DNA of 64,000 nucleotides from Cydia pomonella. Taxonomy: Eukaryota > Arthropoda > Insecta > Lepidoptera > Tortricidae. Both the position numbers and the translations under genes were made by a program. This document shows, piece by piece, positions 33,120 to 43,582 of this stretch. Below the pieces are notes generated by a model. It saw only the letters and a list, made by a program, of their open reading frames with translations, was not told the origin of the DNA and ran no database searches. Position 1 is the stretch's first letter, and every line of letters begins with the position of its first letter. Location of the stretch: the NCBI RefSeq assembly GCF_033807575.1, contig NC_084718.1, positions 19,981,991 to 20,045,990 on the forward strand. The letters run 5' to 3'.

Positions 33120-34597
33120 ATGTCAGAATTCGCGCAAACTCAAAACTCCATCCTTCGCATTAGCGACGAAAAAACGCTACAACTCATAGAACTTTACGAA
33201 CAAGAACAATGTCTTTGGAACACACACATTCCGGAGTATAAAAGCAGAGAGAAGAGACAGAAAGCGACTGAGAGAATCGCTCGGAAACTGGATATTAAGC
33301 ACTTCGAAGCCCGCCATGTTGTGATTAAGTTTAAAAATTTGAGGAACTCGTATTGCCAGGAGTTGAAGAAGATAGCGTCGAGCATCAGCATGGGGTTGAG
33401 CGAGGAGGAGCAGTATAGGCCGAGGGTGTTCTGGTTTTCAAAGATGGATTCGTTTTTAAGGCCTCATCTTCAGCCAGCGAGGGCCCAGTCATTTTCGTTG
33501 TCGGTAAGTAACCTTGAAATCCATAGACATTTTCGATGTAGATAAAACTAAATGGAATTGATGCCGCGAGGAGTCAGAGTCAGCCCGGCGGTGGCGAGTT
33601 GTAATCTCATTGAAATATGATATCTAACTACTGTTTATAAGTTTCAAATTTGATTGGCATATAATAAAACTAAGACGACACGTTTTACCGTGAAGGGCGT
33701 GAAGGAAGGAGGCTTTCGGCCATATTCAACAGGTCAGTCCCAAAAGTGACATTTGTGCAACCAAAAACGTCACTGTGAATACTGGCAGGTCGGTATCGTA
33801 TAGCTGTGACATCTCAGAAGCATTATTCGAATACGGCCGTTTATTCAGTCAATTTTAAATTATAGTGGACGTTAAACGACATTACGTTCCCGTCCGACGG
33901 TTCACGGTCGCATTTATAACACTTGTCACTATGCCTGTCACGTTCTAACAAGTATATAAGTGCGAAAGTGACAGGTATAGTGATAAGTGATAGCTGATAA
34001 AAATACGATCGTGCTACTGCCGCAGATCTGAATACAATTTCACACATTTAGTTCCCCAACTTCATCGCGTGCCGATAAAACGTGTGGTCGAGGACTTCCA
34101 CGATAAAGAATAAAAGCGAAGAATAAGTTTTTTTTTTCTCTTTCTAGCACGCGTCAGAGAATGAGCAAGTGAAAAGCGAAGCAGGAGCCGACAGCGACTC
34201 CAATCAAAACAGCGAAGATTACTGCATAAAAGACGATAGCGTACACTCCTTCCCTATCGTAGAATTGGATGTAGATGACAGCATCCATTCTGAGGATGAG
34301 CCACCAATGAAACGACGTGCTCAGAGGTATTCCTCCTCTTCTTCTAGAATAAGAGATGCACCGCCGTCTTTTGTCCAAATTGATCTAGCTAAGACTATAA
34401 AAGATATGGAAGCGAAAATCCAAGCGCTGACTAACGAAAAGAAGGAAGATTATTATGATTCTTTCGGGAAGTATATAGCGTCATTGCTTAGAAGTATGCC
34501 GAAGGAAAAAGCGATGTTGCTGCAACCAAAAGTGATAAGTCTGATAGTGTCAGGGGCTGGGTTAGGAGACGGTTCTGTGAGCCAGTCTGATATTTAG
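33120..34597 (+). CDS. MADF-BESS domain protein (two exons)
   Basis: Exons 33120-33503 and 34148-34597 join in phase 0 to 277 aa (TCG/gtaagt donor, ttctttctag acceptor). The start is the first in-frame ATG, in the context gccgccATGt. Residues 20-118 are a MADF (Myb/SANT-like) domain: LQLIELYEQEQCLWN, KNLRNSYCQELKKI, and FWFSKMDSFLRPHL. The second exon is acidic and Ser-rich, has KRRAQR near 183-188, a short coiled segment near 205-228, and a BESS-like helix pair at 231-263 (YDSFGKYIASLLRSMP). Proteins of this class bind DNA through MADF and other proteins through BESS. AATAAA is at 34640. The THAP-BESS gene lies 6.5 kb upstream on the same strand. Confidence 0.9.
33717..33839. mobile_element. 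MITE in the MADF-BESS intron
   Basis: Ends cggccatattcaa and the complement of ttcgaatacggccg are inverted, 123 bp. Confidence 0.7.
33920..33989. repeat. Foldback in the MADF-BESS intron
   Basis: cacttgtcactatgcctgtc (33920) and complement of gacaggtatagtgataagtg (ending 33989): 22-bp arms with two mismatches. Confidence 0.7.
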
Positions 34598-34724
34598 TTT
34601 TACTATTTTTTTCTTATAATTATTTAGTAATTGCATTCCAATAAAGATATGATTAAATCTTGTTGTTTTAATGCACGTGTGATTAAAAAAACCATGCTAC
34701 CCTATATAGTATTTTTAAGTTATA

Positions 34725-34985
34725 TGCGCGTTGCCGACCCTAACCCCCTCCCGCCCCTCGTTGAGCTGTGGCAACCTTACTCACCGGCAGGAACACAACA
34801 CTATGAGTAGGGTCTAGTGTTATTTGGCTGCGATTTTCTGTAAGGTGGAGGTACTTCCCCAGTTGGGCTCTGCTCTAGATCTGGAATAACTTCCGCTGTG
34901 CTGTGCCCTACCACATAGAGCGAGATGACATTCACAATGCCCATACCTCTCTTGTGGACGTAGTTTAAGGACGTACCCGGGTCCT
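34725..34985 (-). repeat. Family X copy
   Basis: Minus copy lacking its last 60 bp. It abuts a short (ggtacc)n tract at 34986-35012. Confidence 0.75.
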
Positions 34986-35023
34986 ATGGTACCGGTACCG
35001 GTACCGGGTCCGGGTCGGGTCTG

Positions 35024-35190
35024 TAACCAAAAGGTAAAACGGGACCCTATTACTAAAACTACGCTGTCCGTCAGTCTGTCCGTCTGTCACCAGGCTCTAT
35101 CTCATGAACCGAGCTGGCTAGAGTTTAAATATTCACAGATGATGTATTTCTGTTGCCGCTATAACAACGAATACTAAAAAATACAGAACA
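35024..35190 (-). repeat. Fragment of the 601-864 repeat
   Basis: aaaacgggaccctattacta, ctgtccgtctgtcaccaggc, tgttgccgctataacaac: reverse complement of the 640-840 part. Confidence 0.7.
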
Positions 35191-35460
35191 CTTGTCCGGT
35201 TTTCCGATTGCGCCATGGAAAAGACGGTAATGTGTTTAAAAGTAACATAGTAATCATTACTTATTATTGTGGCAAACCAACCTTAATAATATTTAAACAA
35301 AATTTTGTACGGAACACTATAAATTAAAACCACCAATTGAATTAATAATAATGGTATAAAATAATTAATTGTACACTCAAAAAATCTTTTTAATTTAAGA
35401 TTAGTAGTTAAGTTTGCAAAAATTCATGTTTTTTATGAAATAAACATATATATATATATA

Positions 35461-35487
35461 TCTTATACCTTTAAACGAGCAATTCTC

Positions 35488-35539
<52 letters not shown>

Positions 35540-35965
35540 TTCTGTGATCTCGGAAACGGCTCTAACGATTTCGCTGAAATTTAGTACATGGGGGTTTTTG
35601 GGGGTATACAATCTATCTAGATTAGTCTTATGTTTGGGAAAACGCGTGTTTTCGAGTTTTCATGCGTTATTCTAACGACGCAGAATATGGTCGCTAATTT
35701 CGTGTTGCCGGCCACTGTCCGTCTGGTCCAGCGGGTTAAGAGTGAGTTAAGACGCGGACTGCTAAACGAGTGTTACGGGTTCGAATCTCGCCCGGTGACT
35801 AACTTTTGTTTTTTTTTTTATATGTTCAAGTTTATGTATATTTTTTTATTTTTTATTGTTTTAGACAAGTTTAATTTAGTAAAAAATGTAGTTAAGATTA
35901 TCACCTATACACCACCATATTACAATAAATAGTTATAACCGAGCAAAGCTCGGTCCCCCAGGTAC
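35461..35965 (+). mobile_element. Helitron-like non-autonomous element, copy 1
   Basis: Starts tcttatacctttaaacgagc after an A, contains a (ta)n tract and gatctcggaaacggctctaa, and ends with the hairpin accgagc-aaa-gctcggt (35938-35954) followed by cccccaggtact. A TC start, a 3' hairpin shortly before the end, no TIR and no target duplication fit Helitrons. A second copy is at 38870-39330. The 100-codon frame inside is not a gene. Confidence 0.6.
35717..35798 (+). repeat. tRNA-Ser-like segment inside the Helitron-like element
   Basis: ctggtccagcgggttaag resembles an A box, ggactgctaaacgag resembles the tRNA-Ser(GCT) anticodon arm, and gggttcgaatct is a B box. An 11-bp duplication (gagtgagttaa) is unique to this copy. 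It is not a functional tRNA: the stems are broken. Confidence 0.5.
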
Positions 35966-36499
35966 TATATTTTTTAATTGAATAGGGATTCCAAAAGTTT
36001 AAAATTCGCACGGTCCATTAGCAAATATATTATTAAACTCAATTTTTGTAAATATCAGGTAAACTAAAATTTCATCCACGTGCGCCGAGTGTCATGCACT
36101 TAGGTAAGTATTTTTGCATTTTAAATTCGTCCTAACGACCACATAACATGTTAAATTATATTAGAAGTAATAAATGTGCCAACAAATAATAACATTATGT
36201 TCAAAGTGGGGCCGCCATGAACACAACTCTTTCGTCTCAGCGTCGAATGTCATTGAATTAAACGACGTAAGCGACTGAGTTTTTATACGAAAATCGGTCC
36301 TTTTTATATAACGAATGATCAGTTGACATTAACAACGTTTGATATTCAATCTTGTTACGTAGACATAAAGGTGGAATTTAAGTTATTTTGGGTTTGTTAG
36401 ATATTTTTCGCATAGCGTAAGTACCTACGGTACTTTGGTTACTGTAAATTCAGAGAATAGATTTAAGTTTCAAGAATATTTATTTCTCATAAGAAGATA

Positions 36500-37063
36500 C
36501 AGGGTGGACAAATAAGAATGATACACTTTGTTTTTAAATTTTAATTACATTAAGTGGAAATTTTATTAAATATTTTTTCATAAATATATTATTCAGGGTT
36601 GGCAATTGTATACGGAAGATAATTTCTGCCAAATGTATACCACTAGCAGCAAGCAATTTTATCTCAAATGTTTCTGTTGTTTAAAACACGTTGTTTGCTC
36701 GATTAATTTGGAAAAAAAGTGACAGTGATTGGCACCCAAATTCTCCAAATTTTGTAGCTCTTGACTTATTTCTGTGGGGCTATCTAAAATTACGTGTCTA
36801 TGCTAACGAGCTGATGAAATTTAAACAGTTAAAACCGACTATTCGACACAAATGTACTAAGATAATGCCAAAAATGTGCGAATAGATGCTGAACATTGGG
36901 TGGTTAGGGCCTGCTGTTAGAGGTGGACATATGTCAGACATTATGTTTCGCATGAATTTGCCAACCCTGAAGAATATATTTTTAAAACAATACCTAATAA
37001 TTTTTGAACTTAATACAGTTAAAATTTAAAAACAAAATGTATACTCCTTATTTGGCCACCCTG
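36500..37063 (+). mobile_element. Deleted mariner-like transposon
   Basis: Ends cagggtggacaaataag and complement cagggtggccaaataag are inverted, with similarity extending about 55 bp. TA flanks both sides. The interior 36691-36885 keeps part of a transposase: DSDWHPNSPNFVALDLFLWG then YLKLRVY, the W.P.SPD..P.D.FLWG signature before the last catalytic Asp. About two thirds of the gene is missing. Confidence 0.8.
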
Positions 37064-37403
37064 TATAAAAAAAAAATCACATAAATGAGAAATTCATGGT
37101 AAATTGAAAAGAAAACAATATTAATCAATTAAAGGGTTGTGTCTGCATGCACACATATTGTACCTAGAGTATAGGTTTAAAAAAATTGGAAATGCGCATA
37201 TGACACCTCTGGAGTCAATCTAGCAGTATGTACTAAGTAATACCTACTCGTATTACTTAGTATTATATAGTTACCTACCTAAATACGTTGTTAATTCGTT
37301 AAGGATACTTAATCATACAAAAAAAAAGTCTTATCTTGTAAGTACTTTAAAAAATCTCTTATTGTTTGTCACATCATCAAATTCTCATGATTGCATGGTT
37401 TAA

Positions 37404-37522
37404 CCTTTTCACCGCCAAAGACGTCATATGACGCGCGCGGCGACAGCCCAATATCAACCTTCATGCATACCGACAAGGTTCACGATTACACGCCGCGTAC
37501 GATAGGCGTGGCGTTCAAAAGG
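37404..37522. mobile_element. TTAA-flanked MITE (piggyBac-type)
   Basis: TTAA at 37400-37403 and 37523-37526. Ends ccttttcaccgcc and complement ccttttgaacgcc are inverted. Confidence 0.7.
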
Positions 37523-37936
37523 TTAAGTCTACTGAAAATGTTTATATACCTATATACTTACCTTTTTCATAAGGTATAGAAGGGTCGAATACATCTGTCA
37601 AATAGCATATTTACAAGAAAATAAACTACGGTCTCTGTCGAAAGCCTCGAAAATAGATATTGGAAACATGGCGTCTATCAACCGTCAATCGGAATTCTTT
37701 GTTTTTGTTGTTTAGCTAAAAAACGACTTGTTTCGGAAATCCACAGGTTTCGACCGTGACCCTATTCTATGTAAAATAAGACAACATAACATAACACAAG
37801 TGAAATTCCAAGTTAAATATTTACACGGATAAGTATGAATAATTAACAAATTCTACAAAAATATCTAGTCTATAATACAGTCGAGTTCCTATGAACTATA
37901 TATGTATACATTTTTTCACCTTATTGCAATTGATTT

Positions 37937-38275
37937 TTTTTATACTACGTCGGTGGCAAACAAGCATACGGCCTGCCTGATGGTAAGCAGTCTCCGTAGC
38001 CCATGTACACCTGCAACTCCAGAGGAGTTACATGCGCGTTGCCGACCCTAACCCCACCCCCCTCGTTGACCGGCAGGAACACAACACTATGCGTAGGGTC
38101 AAGTGTTATTTGGCTGCGGTTTTCTGTAAGGTGGAGGTACTTCCCCAATTGGGCTCTGCTCTAGATCTGGAATGACATCTGCTGTGCTGTGCCCTACCAC
38201 ACAAGGCGAGATGATATTCACATTGCCCATACCTCTCTTTTGGACGTAGTTTAAGGACATACCCGGGTCCAAAAA
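37937..38275 (-). repeat. Family X copy
   Basis: Near-full minus copy. The 67-codon frame inside repeats LTENRSQITLDPTHSVV of the 19510 copy. Confidence 0.75.
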
Positions 38276-38310
38276 ATATTAGGATTAAGGTTAAGAAATG
38301 TATACTTAAT

Positions 38311-38723
38311 GGCGCAGCGACCCAAAATGAGTCTTTGTCTCCGACACGATACACGCCAGTTGTCTCGATCCTGTGCCATCTCCCATCAGGCTTGGAGATC
38401 GTGCAAGCCCGCTTCAAGAGCATGGCCCCAGCGATACCTGGGACGTCCGATTGGCCTCCGCCCTACCGAGATACCTGGGTACCTATGGACTACCAGGTAC
38501 CTGGGTACCGTGGGGTAACGTATGCCCTTGAAGCGCCGCGATCCTCCTCCATTCTCAAAACGTGGCCGAGCCACCGGAGACGGTAAGCTTTTGTCTCCCC
38601 GATAATATTGGATGCAGCCACAAGATCTTCAATCTCGATGTTTTTGCGGAGTCCATAACTACCATCTTCTCTTCTCACAGAATACTTATCTGTTTTGTAT
38701 TTTGTAACATTATAATATATCAT
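38311..38723 (-). pseudogene. LINE type 2 fragment with a (ggtacc)n-like expansion
   Basis: On -: DGSYGLRKNIEIEDLVAA, SNIIGETKAYRLRWLGHVL, RMEEDRGASRAYV, then a tacctggg-type simple repeat (38464-38512) that breaks the frame, then the usual C-terminal sequence to 38311. Confidence 0.75.
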
Positions 38724-38869
38724 GGTCCTGTCAATCTCCTTGATTAAATGAGTGACGGATTAAGGGTTTTAATAATTACCGAGTAATGCAATTTACTATA
38801 GAAATTGTTAGGCGCTATTATTACAAACTGCAACTCCCTTTCTGCATTTGCATCATCTGTATTTAACTA

Positions 38870-39330
38870 TCTTATACCTTTAATTTAAACGAGCAATTCT
38901 TGTATGTATTATATATATTTCTGTGATCTCGGAAACGGCTCTAACGATTTCGCTGAAATTTGGTATATGGGGGTTTTTGGGGGTATACAATCTATCTAGA
39001 TTAGTCTTATGTTTGGGAAAACGCGTGTTTTCGAGTTTTTTTTGCGTTTTTCTTTCGACGCAGAATATGGTCGCTAATTTCGTCCTGCCAGCAACTGTCT
39101 GTCTGGTCAAGCGGGTTAAAACGCGGACTGCTAAACGAGTGTTACGGGTTCGAATCTCGCCCGGTGACTAACTTTTTTCTTTTGTATGTTCAAGTTTATA
39201 TATCATTTTTTAATTTTTATTGTTTTAGACAAGTTTAATTTAGTAAAAAAATGTAGTTAAGATTATCACCTATACACCACCATATTACAATAAATAGTTA
39301 TAACCGAGCAACGCTCGGTCGCCCAAGTAT
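38870..39330 (+). mobile_element. Helitron-like element, copy 2
   Basis: Same start (tcttataccttt after A), same body and same terminal hairpin accgagc-aac-gctcggt (39303-39319). The tRNA-Ser-like insert is present without the 11-bp duplication. Confidence 0.6.
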
Positions 39331-39334
39331 TTGT

Positions 39335-39425
39335 ATATTATATACCGAATGCCCACAACACAAGCCTTCTTGAGCTTACTGTGGGGCTTAGTCAATTTCT
39401 GTAAGAATGTCCTATAATATTATTT
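39335..39425 (+). repeat. SINE 3' fragment
   Basis: cccacaacacaagccttctt ... aatgtcctataatatt, directly after the Helitron-like copy. Confidence 0.7.
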
Positions 39426-39945
39426 TATTTATTAACTGCAGCTTAAAATCCTAATGTGACCTTTAATCATATATTAACTCGCAAAGACAAAATCTGGGAA
39501 GTTAAAAACATTATGTAAAACAGGCTAGGTACCTACTATTTACCCTGAAAATACCAAATTAAATGAGGAGTCAAGGTTTATATGGAAAATTCTATCGCAG
39601 ACGCAGACAATGTTAGTGTATACTCTTAATAGATGACCATCTTTAGACCTTATTTATTTGTAATAAAGTCTACGTGTAAGTTAACGTTGTGGAGGATAGG
39701 TACACATTTATTCCAAAGCACATAGTTACCTACTTGAAGCGAGGTCGTATCGCATGAATATTAACACTGTATACTGTCAAAAACTAAATTTGCATTTTTT
39801 TATCAATTGATCAAAGAACTATTAGAAGACTGACTAAAGCACAAATGACCGTGTTTTGTGCCGCGAGCGACTCAACTAGGGTTGCCACCTTTTTTTCTAC
39901 AGAAAAATAGTATTACTGTCAAAATTTTGAAAAATATATAGTATG

Positions 39946-40090
39946 TACGGTCACGTCTGAAAATATCGGTACAGACAAAGTGCCAAAAATATGTATACAC
40001 TACTCTAATATATGGGTCATAAAGTCGAGTAACTCGTGTATATATATTTCTGGCACTTCAATCGTGTCGATGTTTTCAGACGTGACTGTA
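39946..40090. mobile_element. Foldback MITE nested in the hAT element
   Basis: tacggtcacgtctgaaaata and complement tacagtcacgtctgaaaaca. Related to the 2759 and 7262 sequences (gtgccaaaaatatgtataca). Confidence 0.75.
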
Positions 40091-40390
40091 TTATACAAAG
40101 TATATGCTTAAGTTTATGATTTCATTATATTACGATTATATTAATTTGTAAATAGTAGGTAGTGTTATCGGTTAATTATTCTCAAGTACAAAGCCTGCAC
40201 CTAACGTCTCTTTTATGTGCAATAAAGTATAAACAAATAAAATGAAAAATAGGACACCAATTTAAGGCAAATTGCGGCATTTTAAAATCTAAATCGCATA
40301 CCAAGCGTTGCGATATCGGTGATATTTGTAGAGTCAAACTAGTTGTGTGACACTAGCCATATAGTTAGTAAAGAAGGTAGATGTCTTTTA

Positions 40391-40535
40391 GAGTCAGACC
40401 AAGATAAGTTAGCAGCGATTTTGATAGCCCAGACGGTGCACGGGTTATTAAATTTTTTTATACAATTATGACGTTTACTTTACACTTGCACCGTCTGGGC
40501 TATCAAAATCGCTGCCAACTTATATTGGACGACTC
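40391..40535. mobile_element. Second foldback MITE nested in the hAT element
   Basis: Arms include agcagcgattttgatagccc and its near-exact complement, extending to about 45 bp (gagtc at both ends). Confidence 0.8.
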
Positions 40536-41500
40536 ACCCCTTTCTTTAGTGATGTAAAATATCGTATTTCCGCACTATATTATTTTTGTATTAATGTACA
40601 ATTAACTAAAATAAAGTATGATAATATTATAGTACGGGTGGCAACCCTAGACTCAACTGGCCGCAGCTTGACAACGTCAAATATTGGAATTGGAATAAAG
40701 CATTTCAGTTAAGCAATCAAAACTTATAGTAACCAATCACATTTTTTGTTCTACTCTTCAACTGCAATGGTTGAATTAAGATATCGTATTACTAACTATA
40801 ATTGCGTTATTTTCGTGTATGGGTTTCCACTCAACTATAAAATTCCTTTCGATACGCTGTAGTCAACTATAAAAAAAAATTACCAATCACGTGCCGCCGC
40901 GCTCCCATAGAAAAGACTAAGCGGACGCGGGGCGGGAGTCGCGCGTTTATATCTACATTTTTGTCTACTGAGATACTTATCAATTTTTATTAATTATTTA
41001 AGTTTTATAGTAAAAAAAATATTATTTTACATGACTCGTAGAAAAAGTATCGTATACAATAGTGATATACTCAAGCTTTTCAATCTCGTACTTTGCTTAG
41101 GCAACTCAGCAAGCTTCGTTGCCTAATTACGGTACTCAACTGAAATATCTCTCCATTATATTACAATTGTATAAAATACCATTAAAAGCGTGAAATTGTG
41201 TCCTCAAAGCTGCGGGCTGGGTACGAGTATAATAATGTAGAAGGAATAATATGTGCCAGACAAGTGTGTCATGTGGTTTTTTTAGTCAAAAATATACCGA
41301 GAGGTTCGTCTATATATATTCCGTCGGTGCAAAGAACACTGTTTATTACTTGAAGCGAGGTCAAGCATAGCATGAATATTAACACGGCACGGTACTGTCA
41401 AAACCGAAATTTGCATCTTATAATGAACTGATGAATTCAAATTAAGTGACAAATAAAAACCGCTGGACACTGGCGGCTTGTAAAGAGATCAAAAGCGAGG

Positions 41501-41728
41501 ATCACGGTTTTTTTTGCTTCTAACGAGATACAATTTAGCTATGTATATCTCTAGGTGACAGCGACAGACAAGTTGCTTTGTAAGCAATTGAAGAATCAGA
41601 TCAAGAAAACTGCATATCACGGGTTTTTTTGCTTCTAACGAGATACAATTTAGCTATGTATGTGTAGGTGACAGCGACAGACAAGTTGCTTTGTAAGATA
41701 TTGAAGAATCAGATCAAGAAAACTGCAT
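41501..41728 (+). repeat. 115-bp tandem duplication
   Basis: at 41501 and 41616: atcacgg, t-run, gcttctaacgagatacaatt, gacagcgacagacaagttgc, agaatcagatcaagaaaact. Confidence 0.85.
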
Positions 41729-41807
41729 GGCACTTGTGATGAAGTATAGAAGTCATCATTTATGTCTTTATCACTTGTGATGACCAAGTATAGAAGTCAT
41801 CATTTGA
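41729..41807 (+). repeat. Short tandem duplication beside the SINE
   Basis: cacttgtgatgaagtataga and cacttgtgatgaccaagtat, each leading to agaagtcatcattt. Confidence 0.75.
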
Positions 41808-42062
41808 CGACCGGTCTGGCCTAGTGCGTAGTGACCCTGCCTATGAAGCCGATGGTCCCGGGTTCAAATCCAAAAGGTCATTTATTCGTGTGATGAGCAT
41901 GGATATTTGTTCCTGAGTCATGGGTGTTTTCTATGTATTTAAGTATTTATAAATATTTATTTATTATATATATCGTTGTCTAAGTACCCTCAACACAAGC
42001 CTTATTGAGCTTACTGTGTGGGACTTAGTCAATTTGTGTAATAATGTCCTATAATATTTATT
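41808..42062 (+). repeat. tRNA-derived SINE
   Basis: Full copy with a 10-bp deletion after the B box. It provides the intact reference for the site interrupted at 58956. Confidence 0.85.
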
Positions 42063-42798
42063 TATAAGACAGGGCTTCACTTTATTAGTTATTCTCTCTA
42101 TTTTATTAGTTATCATGTCTATAGCTATTTTACTCGAAATAGTAAAGAGTATCACTGAGCCGTGACTGTTTTGTCCTGCTGCAACGCGCACAGTAGGCAA
42201 GTACATTTATTTTATTTTATTTTTTATTACATATTCTATTTTATGTGTACTTCCCTTCCCTATTTTGTTGTCTCAATTTTCTTTTGTGCCATTTTTATTT
42301 TGTTACTGTCATAATTTGTGTTTTTCTTACGATGATTTAAGCTTTAAGTTGTGTGTTTTTGCAGCTGCCAAATAAATTATTTATCTACCTATCTAGTTTT
42401 GGTGCAAAATTAGCTTGGATGGACTCAAATACATAGTACCGTAGTACGTTCCGTTATGGAAACATAGTGCATGCGTTCGCCGTCACCAACTTTTAGTATG
42501 TTGTTACACTTAAGTGTTGGGACCCAAAAACTGCCTGGAAACAGGGACGCAGGTGAAAATTTCCCGCATAATGACGTCATCAAATGGCTGACGTCGTGGC
42601 ACGAAATTTCAATATATCACACAAATTATGCATTGCACATGTATATATCGGGTATCAAATGAAAGAAGATTAAATTAGCTATTTTTAGATCACATATAAT
42701 ATTCTAAAATATATTGTTGTTTAAGGTGCCACCACCAATGTTCGAGCTGCGCGAAAAGGCGGTGATTTCACTAAGAATAACTGTTAAGAAAGAAATAC

Positions 42799-43120
42799 TA
42801 CTTACTTACTTACTCCGTTGGCTCAGCGACCCAAAATGAGACTTGGCCTCCGACACAAGACAGCGCCACTTTTCTCGGTCCTGTGCGACCTCTCGCCAAT
42901 TGTCGACTCGAAGCTCGCGCAGATCCGCCTCCACCATGTCGCTCCAGCGATACCTAGGGCGTCCGATAGGACGTCCTCCTGCTAGGCGACCCAGGTACGC
43001 TCTTTTTACGTTCCGATCTTCGTCCATTCTCTCAAGGTGGCCTGACCAACGGAGTCTGTGGGCTTTACTTTCTCCCATGATGTTAGGTTCAGCCACTAGG
43101 TCTTCAATCTCACGGTTACG
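42799..43120 (-). pseudogene. LINE type 2 C-terminal region, best preserved copy
   Basis: An open frame of 96 codons (42806-43096) reads AEPNIMGESKAHRLRWSGHL, then GRPIGRPRYRWSDMVEADLR, then EAKSHFGSLSQRSK and stop. The minus-strand end runs directly into agtaagtaagtaagtag. Such R-rich ends follow the RT domain in RTE/CR1-like LINEs. Type 2 has five fragments in the window, none with RT. Confidence 0.8.
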
Positions 43121-43489
43121 AAAGAAATGCTTAATGTTTTACAATGTTTAGTTATAAAAATGTTATGTTAGATAAATGTTTAATGAGTGCGTCTGGCCTC
43201 GATGATCTCGAAAAGAACACAAAGTAAGAAACGGGTTTCATGTCCAATTCTTTCACTGTCCAGGCAATCTGACTTTGGAACGTTCTCCCACTCTCTATCA
43301 GACAAGCGTAGACCAAATTCTCATTCAAGTGCATGTTGCACACTTGGTATAATTATATATGTATGTTTATTCGTATTAAGTATATGTGTAAGTTTATCAA
43401 TATATAGTTTATATTCATATATAGTCTCTTTTACAAATTCATTTACTTAAAAAGACACTGCAACTCTTTAATCTTTCTGGTTTAACCCA

Positions 43490-43582
43490 TTGATTGACTG
43501 GTAGAGATTGCCTTAAGGCATTAAGTCCGTCATTTGTATATTCATGTATTGTGCAATAAAGATTAAATAAATAAATAAATAA
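43490..43582 (+). repeat. LINE 3' end (ggcattaagtccg type)
   Basis: gattgactggtagagattgc, ttaaggcattaagtccg, aataaagattaaataaataa. Confidence 0.65.

Larger units (their letters stand above)
39877..40649. mobile_element. Non-autonomous hAT transposon with nested MITEs
   Basis: TIRs TAGGGTTGCCACC at both ends. Exact 8-bp direct repeats GACTCAAC at 39869-39876 and 40650-40657. No transposase. Two foldback MITEs and a LINE-like tail (gtgcaataaagtataaac, 40218) sit inside. Confidence 0.9.

Noticed and set aside
35445..35532. (TA)n tracts as a regulatory or origin sequence
   Set aside because: Simple microsatellite expansion at the 5' end of the Helitron-like element; the second copy has only a short version.
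35630..39171. Frames at 35630-35932 and 38923-39171 as paralogous genes
   Set aside because: Both lie inside the two Helitron-like copies and span the tRNA-like block; no protein motif is present.
41501..41810. CRISPR-like array
   Set aside because: Only two units each, no regular spacers, and the genome is eukaryotic.
43152..43343. 63-codon minus frame (LIESGRTFQSQIAW) as a gene
   Set aside because: It may be another LINE C-terminal scrap, but no second copy or known motif in the window supports any call.
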